In this document: positions 1-8,088 of the stretch, one piece after another
Position numbering within the stretch: position 1 is the first letter of the stretch
Layout of the letters: the number at the start of each line of letters is the position of its first letter
Assembly (NCBI RefSeq): GCF_035946055.1
Contig: NZ_CP108364.1
Location: 620,001-684,000 of the forward strand
Direction: 5' to 3'
Length of the DNA: 64,000 nucleotides
Origin: Streptomyces sp. NBC_01341
Lineage (GTDB): Bacteria; Actinomycetota; Actinomycetes; Streptomycetales; Streptomycetaceae
Made by a program: the position numbers and the translations under genes
The notes under the pieces: model-generated
The model's input: the letters and a program-made list of their open reading frames with translations, nothing else
Database searches by the model: none
What the model was told of the DNA's origin: nothing

Positions 1-76
1 TGAGTTCGAGGACGTCGTACAGGGTGCCGGCCCTCGGCGGGCACGGGGCGACTTCGTCGGCGTACATGGTGGTCAT
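1..76 (-). CDS. Gas vesicle structural protein, GvpA/GvpJ family (5' end only)
   Basis: Only the first 25 codons lie in the window; the gene runs off the left edge. The reading starts at an ATG at 76 preceded by a GGAAGG ribosome-binding site, and a second ATG three codons on is also possible. The N-terminus is a short polar leader followed by LYDVLEL, the hallmark opening of the GvpA/J/M shell-protein domain. The gene lies directly downstream of gvpO on the same strand, as in actinomycete gvp clusters. GvpA forms the hydrophobic ribbed wall of the gas vesicle, while GvpJ is a minor shell component. The fragment cannot tell the two apart. Confidence 0.7.
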   Translation of the reverse strand, partial: MTTMYADEVAPCPPRAGTLYDVLEL

Positions 77-108
77 GTGGCGTCCTTCCGGGTGAGGGGC
101 GAAACGGG

Positions 109-459
109 TCACTCGTCGGCGGAGCCCCGCCTGTAACGGCGGACCCTGCTGTATTCCATGAGCTCGCCCCGTTCATCGATCTGCACCTCGTAGGAGGCCA
201 GCAGACTCGTCGTGTCCGGGATGCGGGGTACTTCGAGTACGTCGACGACCACGCACCATCCGTCGTCGTTCCTGCGTACGGCCGAGACACCCTCGGCGGT
301 GTGGGAGATCAGCCGTTCCAGGCTCTCGCAAGCGGCACGGGCGGCATGTTCGGGACCTCGCCGGGACGAAGTGCGGGGGGCTGCCGTTTTCGCTGGGCTC
401 CCGGAGCGGGCGCGACGATTCTCTGCCATGGGATCCAGTCTGGTCAGGTTCGGATGCAC
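109..459 (-). CDS. gvpO: Gas vesicle protein GvpO
   Basis: 116 aa if begun at the GTG at 459; an ATG at 429 (residue 11) is an equally possible start, and neither has a strong Shine-Dalgarno site. A basic disordered N-terminal third is followed by the GvpO domain (about residues 38-112), recognisable by the GVSAVRRNDDGWCVVVDVLE stretch, RIPDTTSLLASYEVQID and the closing YSRVRRYRRG. GvpO is an accessory protein needed for vesicle formation in haloarchaea; in actinomycetes it accompanies gvpA. Here it is the promoter-proximal gene of a minus-strand cluster leaving the window. It is 32 bp upstream of the next gvp gene, so co-transcription is likely. Confidence 0.85.
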   Translation of the reverse strand: MHPNLTRLDPMAENRRARSGSPAKTAAPRTSSRRGPEHAARAACESLERLISHTAEGVSAVRRNDDGWCVVVDVLEVPRIPDTTSLLASYEVQIDERGELMEYSRVRRYRRGSADE

Positions 460-554
460 CGCATCTCGGCGTCGGCGGTGAGGCGCGCGGAGGCGCTCAC
501 CCTTTCGGCCTCCCGGCGGGACGCATCTCCCATGGGGCGTGCAGAGTCGTAGTC

Positions 555-998
555 ATGAGTGACACCTCTGAACCGACCGGGCCCGACGACGAGCACGTAC
601 GGCCGCACGGGGTAGGCGACATCGCGGTCGAGGCGCTGGGAGCGCTGTCCGAGGCGCTGGAGACGGTGGAGCGAGCCCGCGGCCGGCTGTACGACTTCCA
701 CCAGCTGACAGGTGGCGCTGACCTGACCCTGGACCGGGCGGTCGAACTGCTCCGAATGGGGGGCCACACCGAGCAGGCCGATCTGGTGGAGCGGGAGATC
801 CTGGGCCGCAACGTCCTTCCGGGGCGCTGGACCTTCCAGGTGGTCGAGGCGTACGACGACACGTACTACCGGCCGTTCGTCGAGGTCGAGCAGCGGGTGC
901 GGCAGGAACTCGCGGGCGGGCGGCGCCACCTGTACGAGGCCGGAATGAAGGAGGCCCGCCGTACGCACGGGCACCCCCACCACACCGCGAGGCCCTGA
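555..998 (+). CDS. Conserved actinobacterial hypothetical protein
   Basis: 147 aa, ATG start, divergent from gvpO and ending 2 bp before the next gene, so the two are probably co-transcribed. The protein is acidic and predicted largely alpha-helical: a helix from about 21 to 55 (VEALGALSEALETVERARGR), a central segment LTLDRAVELLRMGGHTEQAD, then an aromatic patch (WTFQVVEAYDDTYYRPF, about 97-113) and a His/Arg-rich C-terminus. No signal peptide or membrane segment is visible. It has the look of a conserved Streptomyces family of unknown role; I do not recognise a catalytic motif. Coding bias is clear. Confidence 0.65.
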   Translation: MSDTSEPTGPDDEHVRPHGVGDIAVEALGALSEALETVERARGRLYDFHQLTGGADLTLDRAVELLRMGGHTEQADLVEREILGRNVLPGRWTFQVVEAYDDTYYRPFVEVEQRVRQELAGGRRHLYEAGMKEARRTHGHPHHTARP

Positions 999-1000
999 CC

Positions 1001-2020
1001 GTGGATCCCGGGGCAGCCCTGCGGCGGATCGCGTTCCTGCTGGAGCGTTCCCAGGCGGCGACGTACCGGGTGAAGGCCTTTCGCACGGCCGCGGACGCCG
1101 TCGGCTCACTGGGCGGGGACCAGGTGGCGGAGCGAGCGGCTCACGGATCGCTGGAAGCCGTCCGCGGCATCGGCCCCAGAACCGCCCAGGTGATCAAGGA
1201 GGCATTGGACGGGGTGACGCCCCGGTATCTCGAACGGCTGGAGGACGAGGCGTCGGGGCCGCTGGCGTCCGGCGGCGAGAGCCTCCTCGCCGCGATCCGA
1301 GGTGACTGCCATCTGCACTCGGACTGGTCCGACGGCGGCAGCCCCATCCCGGAGATGGGGCGCACGGCGGGGGAGCTGGGCCACGAGTGGGCCGTGCTCA
1401 CCGACCACTCGCCCCGGCTGACCGTGGCCAACGGGCTGACGACCGAGCGGCTCCTGCGGCAGTTGTCCGTCGTGGCGGAGCTCAACGAGCAGTGGGCGCC
1501 CTTCCGTCTGCTCACCGGCATCGAGTGCGACATCCTCGCCGACGGCTCGCTCGACCAGGACCCCGAAGTGCTGGAACGCCTCGACGTGGTGGTCGTCTCG
1601 GTCCACTCCAAGCTGCGTATGGACGCCACGTCGATGACGGAACGGATGCTCACGGCAGTACGCAACCCGCACGCGGACATCCTGGGTCACTGCACGGGCC
1701 GGCTCCTGGGCGGGAAGAAGCGTCCGGAGTCCGCGTTCGACGCCGACCGGGTGTTCGCGGCGTGTGCGGAGTCCGGGACGGCCGTGGAGATCAACTGCCG
1801 TCCGGAGCGGCTCGACCCGCCGCGCCGCCTGCTCCGGAAGGCGGTCACCTCTGGGGCTATTTTCTCCATCGACACCGACGCCCATGCCCCGGGACAGCTC
1901 GACTGGCAGGCCTACGGCTGCGCGCGCGCGGAGGAGTGCGAGGTGCCGGCGGAGCGAGTCGTCACCACGTGGTCGGCCGAGCGCCTGCTGGACTGGACGA
2001 GAGACGGGGCGGGCGCCTGA
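1001..2020 (+). CDS. PHP-domain phosphoesterase with N-terminal helix-hairpin-helix (PolX-like tail)
   Basis: 339 aa, GTG start 2 bp after the preceding stop. Residues 1-85 resemble the HhH part of family X polymerases (LEAVRGIGPRTAQVIKE, 51-67). Residues 100-335 form a PHP metal-dependent phosphoesterase domain: CHLHSD (His104, His106) with Asp111, TDHS (about 134-137), GIECDI, SVHSK, GHCTGR and DTDAH supply the expected multi-metal ligands. In bacterial PolX the polymerase palm precedes a PHP nuclease domain. Here the nucleotidyltransferase palm is absent, leaving HhH plus PHP, an arrangement common in actinobacteria. A DNA-directed 3'-5' nuclease or phosphatase is inferred; no substrate is proven. 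Confidence 0.8.
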   Translation: MDPGAALRRIAFLLERSQAATYRVKAFRTAADAVGSLGGDQVAERAAHGSLEAVRGIGPRTAQVIKEALDGVTPRYLERLEDEASGPLASGGESLLAAIRGDCHLHSDWSDGGSPIPEMGRTAGELGHEWAVLTDHSPRLTVANGLTTERLLRQLSVVAELNEQWAPFRLLTGIECDILADGSLDQDPEVLERLDVVVVSVHSKLRMDATSMTERMLTAVRNPHADILGHCTGRLLGGKKRPESAFDADRVFAACAESGTAVEINCRPERLDPPRRLLRKAVTSGAIFSIDTDAHAPGQLDWQAYGCARAEECEVPAERVVTTWSAERLLDWTRDGAGA

Positions 2021-2175
2021 GAACCCCTGGCCGCCGCCGCTCGGGGTTCGCGGTCCCCTGAGTGAGCGGCCGGTCCGGGTGCGACGGTCAGAACGGGCCG
2101 GTCACCGCCGTTCGGCGTACAGTCGATCTCGGTCGTCCGTGTGACTCCGGGGCATGAGGGGGCAGGAGGAAACCC

Positions 2176-3138
2176 ATGTCAGGTATCCGCACAGGCCCCT
2201 TGCTTCCGCGTACCCGAGGCCCTCTCTCCGAAGGGTTGGTCGGCTTTCTGCGCGACGGCAGCCCGCTGCCGGATCCTGCCGGGGCCGGCGACGCCGATCC
2301 CTACGGTGACGACCTCCAGCTCGCCCTCTACGTCTGCTACGAGCTGCACTACCGGGGGTTCCACGGCGTGCGCCCCGAGTTGGAATGGGACCCGCCCCTG
2401 CTCGCGGTGCGTGCCGCGCTGGAGGACCGTTTCCTGACGGCGCTGCGGCGCGACGCCACGGAAGCTGCGGATCTGGACGACCTGCTGGACGGGCTTCTCG
2501 AGGAACCGGTCCGCGGGAGCGGTGTCTCGTGGTTCCTGCAGGACCGGGGCGAGCTGCGCCACCTGCGGGACTACGCGATCCAGCGGTCCCTCTACCACCT
2601 CAAGGAAGCCGACCCCCACGCCTGGGTCCTGCCGAGGCTCTCGGGACGGGCCAAGGCCGGCATGGCGGCCATCGAGTACGACGAGTTCGGGGGTGGCCGG
2701 GCGGACCGCGTCCACGCCCGGCTGTTCGCCGACCTGATGGACGACCTCGCTCTCGACACCACGTACGGCAACTACCTCGACGAGGGCCGCGCGCCGATGC
2801 TGGCGCTGGTCAACATAATGTCCTTGTTCGGCCTGCACCGTCGGCTGCGCGGGGCGCTGGTCGGGCATTTCGCGGCCGTCGAGATCACCTCCTCCCCCGC
2901 GTCGCGGCGCCTCGCCCACGCGATGAAGCGCACGGGAGCCGGACCGGCTGCGGAGTTCTTCTACACCGAGCACGTCGAGGCCGACGCGGTCCACGAGCAG
3001 GTGGTACGCCGCGACGTCATCGGCGGCCTGCTCGCGGACGAACCGGGCCTGGCGGCGGACATCGCCTTCGGCATCACCGCCACCTCGTTCCTCGAGGACC
3101 GGCTCGGAGAACGGCTGCTGGCCGACTGGCAGGCCTGA
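2176..3138 (+). CDS. Iron-containing redox enzyme, heme-oxygenase-like di-iron family
   Basis: 320 aa, ATG start with a strong AGGAGGAAACCC ribosome-binding site. All-helical heme-oxygenase-like fold (Haem_oxygenas_2 / HDO type). Candidate di-iron ligands are visible in two clusters: Glu167-Glu170 followed by His180 (IEYDEFGGGRADRVH), and the hallmark H-x3-D-x2-H at His266, Asp270 and His273 (TEHVEADAVHEQV). HDO members use O2 for oxidative chemistry such as C-C cleavage or N-oxygenation. The substrate here is unknown. It is followed after 54 bp by a methyltransferase and an overlapping CDGSH gene, implying a three-gene operon in which the CDGSH protein could supply electrons or Fe-S. Confidence 0.8.
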   Translation: MSGIRTGPLLPRTRGPLSEGLVGFLRDGSPLPDPAGAGDADPYGDDLQLALYVCYELHYRGFHGVRPELEWDPPLLAVRAALEDRFLTALRRDATEAADLDDLLDGLLEEPVRGSGVSWFLQDRGELRHLRDYAIQRSLYHLKEADPHAWVLPRLSGRAKAGMAAIEYDEFGGGRADRVHARLFADLMDDLALDTTYGNYLDEGRAPMLALVNIMSLFGLHRRLRGALVGHFAAVEITSSPASRRLAHAMKRTGAGPAAEFFYTEHVEADAVHEQVVRRDVIGGLLADEPGLAADIAFGITATSFLEDRLGERLLADWQA

Positions 3139-3192
3139 TCCGGCTTTCCGCTCCGCATCACCCGCACGGCGCAGCAGTGAAGGGAGTCACAG

Positions 3193-3876
3193 ATGTCCGC
3201 AGACACGGCCGAAGCCACCCGTTCCGTCCGATTGATGACACTTCCGGGGGTGTACGCGCCACAGCACGACACCCGTCTGCTCGTCGCGGCACTCGACCGG
3301 GAGGAGATACACGCCGGGACCGAGGTACTGGATCTCGGGACGGGCAGCGGCGCGCTCGCTCTGCACGCGGCGCAGCTCGGCGCGCGCGTGACGGCCGTGG
3401 ACATCGCTTGGCGGTCGGTGATGACGGCCAGGCTGAACGCGCTCATGCGGCGCCACCGCATCACGGTGCAGCGCAGCGATCTCCTCTCGGCACTGCCGGG
3501 CCGCTCCTACGACCTCGTGATCTGCAACCCGCCCTATGTGCCGTCCCCCGTCGGCCCGCCCTCCGGCCACAGTGCGGCTCGCGCCTGGGACGCGGGCCGG
3601 GACGGGCGGGCGATCCTGGACCGGGTCTGTGCCGCGGCTCCCGCCGCGCTGCGCCCCGGTGGCAGGCTCCTGATGGTTCACTCCGGGCTCTGCGACAGCG
3701 ACACCACGGTGCGCCGGCTGGAGGCCGCCGGGCTGCGGGCCCATGTCAGCGACCGCGCCCACGTGCCTCTCGGGCCCGTCCTGCGGTCCCGGCTGCGGTG
3801 GCTGCGCCGGGCGGGTCTGATGGGCGACGGCGACTTGACTGAGGAACTGGTGGTCATTCGTGCCCAGCAGCCCTGA
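3193..3876 (+). CDS. HemK2/MTQ2-like class I SAM methyltransferase
   Basis: 227 aa, ATG start with a GAAGGGAG ribosome-binding site. Rossmann methyltransferase with motif I DLGTGSG at 47-53, an acidic strand end AVD at 68-70, and motif IV NPPY at 112-115. NPPY is diagnostic for N-methylation of planar amide or amino groups, as in PrmC/HemK and MTQ2. It lacks the long N-terminal helical domain of release-factor methyltransferase PrmC, and so fits the compact HemK2/MTQ2-like group. Its stop codon lies inside the next gene (17-nt overlap), which suggests translational coupling with the CDGSH protein. The protein or small-molecule substrate cannot be read from sequence. Confidence 0.8.
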   Translation: MSADTAEATRSVRLMTLPGVYAPQHDTRLLVAALDREEIHAGTEVLDLGTGSGALALHAAQLGARVTAVDIAWRSVMTARLNALMRRHRITVQRSDLLSALPGRSYDLVICNPPYVPSPVGPPSGHSAARAWDAGRDGRAILDRVCAAAPAALRPGGRLLMVHSGLCDSDTTVRRLEAAGLRAHVSDRAHVPLGPVLRSRLRWLRRAGLMGDGDLTEELVVIRAQQP

Positions 3877-4093
3877 ACACCCCCGTCGGATCACCCTGGA
3901 GGACGACGGCCCCCTGCTGGTGGAGGGGCCCGTCGAGGTCACGTGTGCGGACGGCTCGGTCGCCGTCTCGGACCGTTTCGTCGTGGCGGTCTGCATGTGC
4001 CGGCGCAGCCGGATGTACCCGTGGTGCGACACCAGCCACCGGCGTCGCACCAGACCGGCGGAAGTCAGGCCGGCCGGTGACCCGGCGGACTGA
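3860..4093 (+). CDS. CDGSH-type [2Fe-2S] protein
   Basis: 77 aa, GTG start overlapping the methyltransferase end by 17 nt. It carries the full CDGSH ligand pattern: Cys45-x-Cys47-x2-Ser-x3-Pro-x-Cys56-Asp-x-Ser-His60 (CMCRRSRMYPWCDTSH), i.e. three Cys and one His for a 2Fe-2S cluster. There is no signal or transmembrane segment, so it should be cytosolic. Human mitoNEET-type proteins with this motif are redox-active cluster carriers. By context it may serve the di-iron enzyme encoded two genes upstream. The usual Gly of CDGSH is Thr58 here. Confidence 0.85.
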   Translation: MPSSPEHPRRITLEDDGPLLVEGPVEVTCADGSVAVSDRFVVAVCMCRRSRMYPWCDTSHRRRTRPAEVRPAGDPAD

Positions 4094-4107
4094 CCGGCCT
4101 CGTCCAA

Positions 4108-5346
4108 TCACTCACCGGAGCGGATCCGCGAGGGGGTCGCCCCGCGCAGCCGCCGGGAGACCGCCCGCAGCCGCCGGTGCTGTTCGTGCATCTCGGCGGA
4201 GCGGCGGTCCAGTTCCTCGGCCAGGCGTTCCGTCCGCTTGTCGATGTCGAGTTCGTCGAGGATGCGGTCGACCTCGGCCAGCAGTGCGCCGTGCAGCTGC
4301 CACTGCCGGGGGTGCTCCTGTACGTCCTCGAGCAGGAGGTCCGCCACCCGGTCGCGCGCTCGCCGGCTGTGGGCGAGCGCGTCGGCCAGGCGCTCCTCGG
4401 CCTCTTCGCCGCTCTCGGCGATCGACGTGGTGATCAGTTCGGCGAACCCCTCGATGGCGTCGGACATGTGCGTGAAGAGTTCCTTGAGGCACGCTGCCAC
4501 GTCCTCGGGGAACAGCGACTCGTCCGTACGGGCCTTGGCCAGGTCCGTCAGGGTACGGGTCAGGACGCGGAGGACCACGGCGCAGATCTCCAGCGTGTCG
4601 AGACCGGTGCGCAGCACGACGCGGTAGAGCAGACCCTGACGGACCCTGGGGTTGAGCGTCAGGCTGTCCTCGGCCTGCCGCAGGGACGCGTCGACCTCCA
4701 CGATGTCGTGGTCCAGCCGGCGTGCCTCGTGCAGGCGCGCGGCGGCTTCCCGGACGGGGATGTTTCCGCAGACCTCATCGCCCAGGGTCCGGAACATGTT
4801 TCCCATGCGCTCCCCCAGGCCGCCGATGGACGCGCCCGCGGACTCGACCCAGACCGGTGGAGCGAACAGGAGGTTGAAGAGCAGGCCGACACCGGCGCCG
4901 ATCAGTGTCTCCAGGACCCTCTCCCAGGCGGTGTTGGCGACCTGCGCGACGCCGAGGACCAGCATCGCGCTGATCGCCACCTCGGGCACGAACTCGTTGA
5001 CCCGTACCAGCCGCCCGATCAGCAGGGCGCTGAAGATGGTCAGCCCGAGGCTCCACCAGCTCAGTCCGACGAGGGAGCTGAACGCGCTGGCGATCAGCAC
5101 CCCGACGACGACGGCGTTCACACGCCGGATCCCGGTGGTGAGCGTGGCGTAGAGCGTCACCTGGACCACGAGCAGGGCGGTGAGGGGTGCGGTGAGCGGC
5201 GAGGGGTGAGGGTCGGGCAGGACCCACTCGGCCACCGCGAAGGCGATGACGGCCGCCGCCGTCGACCGCAGCGTCTGTGTCGCGGCCGGCTCGGTGGTCC
5301 GCTTGACGAGTTTGACGACGGGCGCGGGCGTGGAAACGGCAGGCAT
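4108..5346 (-). CDS. FUSC-family (aromatic acid exporter-like) membrane protein
   Basis: 412 aa, ATG start. About residues 25-165 contain several hydrophobic segments (TAAAVIAFAVAEWVL, LTALLVVQVTLYATL, VVVGVLIASAFSSLVGLSWW, VAISAMLVLGVAQ, LIGAGVGLLFNLLFAPPVW), the FUSC N-terminal transporter module. The remaining 240 residues are cytoplasmic, rich in Glu, Arg and Leu, and likely coiled-coil (for example AEELDRRSAEMHEQHRRLRA near the end). The family includes AaeB-like exporters of aromatic acids; the substrate here is unknown. It is convergent with the CDGSH operon, only 14 bp apart, so both must share a termination region. Confidence 0.75.
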   Translation of the reverse strand: MPAVSTPAPVVKLVKRTTEPAATQTLRSTAAAVIAFAVAEWVLPDPHPSPLTAPLTALLVVQVTLYATLTTGIRRVNAVVVGVLIASAFSSLVGLSWWSLGLTIFSALLIGRLVRVNEFVPEVAISAMLVLGVAQVANTAWERVLETLIGAGVGLLFNLLFAPPVWVESAGASIGGLGERMGNMFRTLGDEVCGNIPVREAAARLHEARRLDHDIVEVDASLRQAEDSLTLNPRVRQGLLYRVVLRTGLDTLEICAVVLRVLTRTLTDLAKARTDESLFPEDVAACLKELFTHMSDAIEGFAELITTSIAESGEEAEERLADALAHSRRARDRVADLLLEDVQEHPRQWQLHGALLAEVDRILDELDIDKRTERLAEELDRRSAEMHEQHRRLRAVSRRLRGATPSRIRSGE

Positions 5347-5473
5347 TCCTTGACGGTGCCCCGATCCGGGCCTCCGCAGCGCTTATGGGCCCCGCCGGAC
5401 TCCGTACGGACGCACTCGTGCGCCCATCGGCTGTGGCCGCGCGCTCCGGGACCGATGGGGGGATGGTGGAGGC

Positions 5474-5656
5474 ATGGCTATTCCACTCACGCCGCCCGGG
5501 GAGACCCCTCCCGCCGAGGGCTGCATAAGCGAGGCACACGTCGAGCGCCCGGACGGGGGCATCTGGGAGCACCCCCTCTTCTGGGCGGGGGTGGTGGTGC
5601 TGGGCTCGATCGTCTTCGCCGGTTACTTCATCGCCCGCATCTTCGGGTTCGCGTGA
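5474..5656 (+). CDS. Small single-pass membrane protein, DUF6480-like
   Basis: 60 aa, ATG start with a GGTGGAGG ribosome-binding site. A Pro/Glu-rich N-terminus (PPGETPPAEG) precedes one hydrophobic segment at about 35-58 (FWAGVVVLGSIVFAGYFIA). The PGETPPAEG motif followed by a single C-terminal helix matches what I remember as DUF6480 of Streptomyces; the name is from memory and unverified. No function is known. It stands alone between the FUSC gene, which is transcribed away from it, and the 3' end of the histidine kinase gene. Confidence 0.6.
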   Translation: MAIPLTPPGETPPAEGCISEAHVERPDGGIWEHPLFWAGVVVLGSIVFAGYFIARIFGFA

Positions 5657-5756
5657 CGTCTCTCACCCAGTCCTGCCGCGGCGGGGTGGGCGGATCGCGC
5701 CCGCGACGCGCCCGCGCCGGGAGAGCGTGCTGCCGGAAGTGAACAGGCAGGACGGT

Positions 5757-7184
5757 TCAGCCGGGGAGTACGAGGCGGAAGGTGGTGTGTCCGGGGCGGC
5801 TGGTGACGGTGGCGGTTCCGCCGTGGGCGGCGATGACGGCGTGGACGATGGCAAGGCCCAGCCCGGTGCTTCCCGTGCTGCGGGAGCGGGCGTGGTCGGC
5901 GCGGACGAAACGGCCGAAGACTTCGGGTTGGAGTTCCTCGGGAATGCCGGGGCCGTTGTCACTCACGTCCACCAGGACGGTGGTCCGTTCCTTCGTGAGG
6001 GTAATGGTCACGTCGGTGCCGGTCGGCGTATGGGTTCGGGCGTTGGCCAGGAGATTGCCGATCGCCTGCTGGAGGCGGTGGGCGTCGCCCGTGACGGTGA
6101 CCGGTTCTTCGGGGAGGTCCAGGAGCCAGTGGTGGCCGGGGCCGGCGGCGCGGGCGTCGTCCGTCGCGTTCAGGATCAGCAGGGTCAGGTCGACCGGTTC
6201 GTGCTCGATGGGCCGTCCGGCGTCGAGACGCGCGAGAAGCAGCAGGTCATCGACGAGGCGGGTCATGCGCACGGACTCACTGTCGATGCGTTCCAGGGCG
6301 TGGCGGACTTCGGCGGGTACGGGGCTGTGGTGCCGCAGGGCGAGTTCGGCGTGGCCGCGGATGTTGGCGACGGGAGTGCGCAGTTCGTGGCTGGCGTCGG
6401 CGGCGAAGTGCCGCAGACGTTCCTCGCTGGCCTGTCGGCGGGTGAGGGCGTCTTCGACGTGGCCGAGCATGTGGTTGAGGGCGGTGGCGACCTGGCCGAC
6501 CTCCGTGCGGGGGTCGGTGTCGGAGAGGGGTCCTGGCATGGCGATCTCGCCGCTGGCGAGCGGCAGCCTGGCGACCTCCGCCGCTCGGGCCGTGACCTTC
6601 TGGAGAGGACGCAGGGAGATCCGCACCCACACGGCTCCGGCGATGCCGGTCGCCATGAGCGCGGCTCCGAACAGCACCGCTTCGACCGCTTCGAGGCGGT
6701 GGACGGTCTCTTCCACGGGGTGCAGGGGCAATCCCGTGATCAGTGTGTCCTGGTCGTCGCCCCGGACCGCCGTGACGCGGTAATACTTTCCCAGAGCGGA
6801 GAGGCGGATGCTGTACCCACCTCCGCCCACAGGGATTCCCGCCAGGGTGTGGCGGTCTTCCGGGGTGAGCTGGAGGGGGCGGTCGGTGGCGTCGTCGACG
6901 ACGGCAGCCTGGGTGACGGTGCCGTCCAGGAGTCGCGCGCCGAAGGTCGCCTCGGCCTGGCCCCTGGTGTCGGCGCTGTTGTCGGCGTCGGGCTCGGTCT
7001 CGTGTTCCAGGCTGGCTGCGAACCGGCCGCCGGACGCGGAGAGCTGCTGGTCCAGGCGCCCCATCAGGAAGCCGCGCAGAGCAAGGGAGGTGGTGACCCC
7101 GACGGCGAGACAGGCGAGGGCGAGCAGGACGACGAGTCCGGCGGTGAGCTGGCCGCGCAGACTCCTGAGTGGCAGGCGCCTCAC
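5757..7184 (-). CDS. Sensor histidine kinase (HAMP, HisKA, HATPase)
   Basis: 475 aa, GTG start overlapping the regulator stop by 4 nt (GTGA). Membrane helix 1 at about 15-37, an extracytoplasmic sensor region 38-165, helix 2 at about 166-187 and a HAMP linker 188-245. The dimerisation/phosphoacceptor box FAADASHELRTP has His266. The ATP-binding domain shows DNGPGIP and the STGLGLAI G-box. The architecture is that of MprB/CseC/TcrY-type kinases that sense envelope or redox state. Its regulator is encoded immediately upstream, and the divergent operon encodes a membrane flavin redox chain, the likely target. The signal is not evident from sequence. Confidence 0.9.
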   Translation of the reverse strand: MRRLPLRSLRGQLTAGLVVLLALACLAVGVTTSLALRGFLMGRLDQQLSASGGRFAASLEHETEPDADNSADTRGQAEATFGARLLDGTVTQAAVVDDATDRPLQLTPEDRHTLAGIPVGGGGYSIRLSALGKYYRVTAVRGDDQDTLITGLPLHPVEETVHRLEAVEAVLFGAALMATGIAGAVWVRISLRPLQKVTARAAEVARLPLASGEIAMPGPLSDTDPRTEVGQVATALNHMLGHVEDALTRRQASEERLRHFAADASHELRTPVANIRGHAELALRHHSPVPAEVRHALERIDSESVRMTRLVDDLLLLARLDAGRPIEHEPVDLTLLILNATDDARAAGPGHHWLLDLPEEPVTVTGDAHRLQQAIGNLLANARTHTPTGTDVTITLTKERTTVLVDVSDNGPGIPEELQPEVFGRFVRADHARSRSTGSTGLGLAIVHAVIAAHGGTATVTSRPGHTTFRLVLPG

Positions 7185-7915
7185 GAGGCTTCCGGCTTGA
7201 GGACGTAGCCGACGCCGCGCACGGTGTGGATCATCGGGGTGCGGCCGGCGTCGATCTTCTTGCGCAGGTAGCTGATGTAGAGCTCGACGATGTGGGCGCG
7301 GCCTCCGAAGTCGTAGGCCCAGACCCGGTCCAGGATCTGGGCCTTGGACAGGACCCGGCGCGGGTTGCGCATGAGGAAGCGCAGGAGTTCGAACTCGGTC
7401 CGGGACAGCTCGACGTCGGCCCCGCCGCGCCGGACCTCGCGGGCCTCCTCGTCCATGGTGAGGTCTCCGACGGTGAGCCGGTTGGTGCCCGGTCCTGCGG
7501 TCATTCCGGCTCGCCGCAGCAGCCCCCGCAGCCGGGCGAGGACTTCCTCCAGGCTGTACGGCTTGGTGACGTAGTCGTCGCCTCCCGCGGTGATCCCGGC
7601 GATGCGGTCCTCGACCGCGTCACGGGCGGTCAGGAACAATACGCACACCTGGGGCATCTCCCTCCTGAGGGCACGCAGGACCTCCAGGCCGTCCCGGTCG
7701 GGCAGCATCCAGTCCAGGACCACCGCGTCGGGCCGGAAATCACGGGCCGACGCCAGCGCGGTCGCACCGTCGCCCGCGGTGCGCACCTGCCAGCCCTCGC
7801 CGGTCATGACCCCGGCGAGGACGTCGGTGACGTCGGGTTCGTCGTCGACGACGAGGATCCGTACGGGATCTCCGTCCGGGCGGTGCAGAAGCGGTGGCGT
7901 ACGCGGCTCGTCCAT
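7181..7915 (-). CDS. OmpR/PhoB-family response regulator
   Basis: 244 aa, ATG start. Receiver domain about 18-135 with the acidic pair Asp24-Asp25, phosphoacceptor Asp68 (VVLDWMLPD), Thr96 and Lys118 (TKPYS). Winged-helix DNA-binding domain about 150-242 (ELSRTEFELLRFLMRNPRRV ... HTVRGVGYVL). It is the first gene of a two-gene operon with the kinase. Three CTGAG direct repeats with an 11-bp period lie 50-80 bp upstream of its start, between it and the divergent ferric-reductase operon. OmpR-type proteins typically bind such half-site arrays, so auto- and target regulation from this region is a direct inference. Confidence 0.92.
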   Translation of the reverse strand: MDEPRTPPLLHRPDGDPVRILVVDDEPDVTDVLAGVMTGEGWQVRTAGDGATALASARDFRPDAVVLDWMLPDRDGLEVLRALRREMPQVCVLFLTARDAVEDRIAGITAGGDDYVTKPYSLEEVLARLRGLLRRAGMTAGPGTNRLTVGDLTMDEEAREVRRGGADVELSRTEFELLRFLMRNPRRVLSKAQILDRVWAYDFGGRAHIVELYISYLRKKIDAGRTPMIHTVRGVGYVLKPEAS

Positions 7916-7964
7916 GATTCCTTCAGCATCCCCCGGCGCAGGCCACGTCAGGGGTGAGGGGTGC

Positions 7965-7993
7965 CTCTGAGTTTTCTCTGAGTCGGAGCTGAG
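7965..7993. promoter_or_regulatory. Candidate OmpR-type operator: three CTGAG repeats, 11-bp period
   Basis: CTGAG occurs at 7967-7971, 7978-7982 and 7989-7993, exactly 11 bp apart. The first two are part of a longer CTCTGAG repeat. The array lies in the divergent region between the response regulator (start 7915) and the ferric-reductase operon (start 8089). One-helical-turn spaced direct repeats are the usual binding geometry of OmpR/PhoB regulators. The positions and spacing are read directly; binding is inferred. Confidence 0.6.
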
Positions 7994-8088
7994 AGCGATC
8001 CGCCGCGCTGTTTCAGAAGGTACACAGAGGTTGGGCTGTGAGGCTGGCTACCCATCGCCGGAGCGTGCGTCATATCCGGAGGAGCCCC

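Noticed and set aside
2385..3842. Open frame of 485 codons spanning the oxygenase and methyltransferase genes
   Set aside because: Arg/Ala-rich shadow; the true frames show ligand residues and NPPY.
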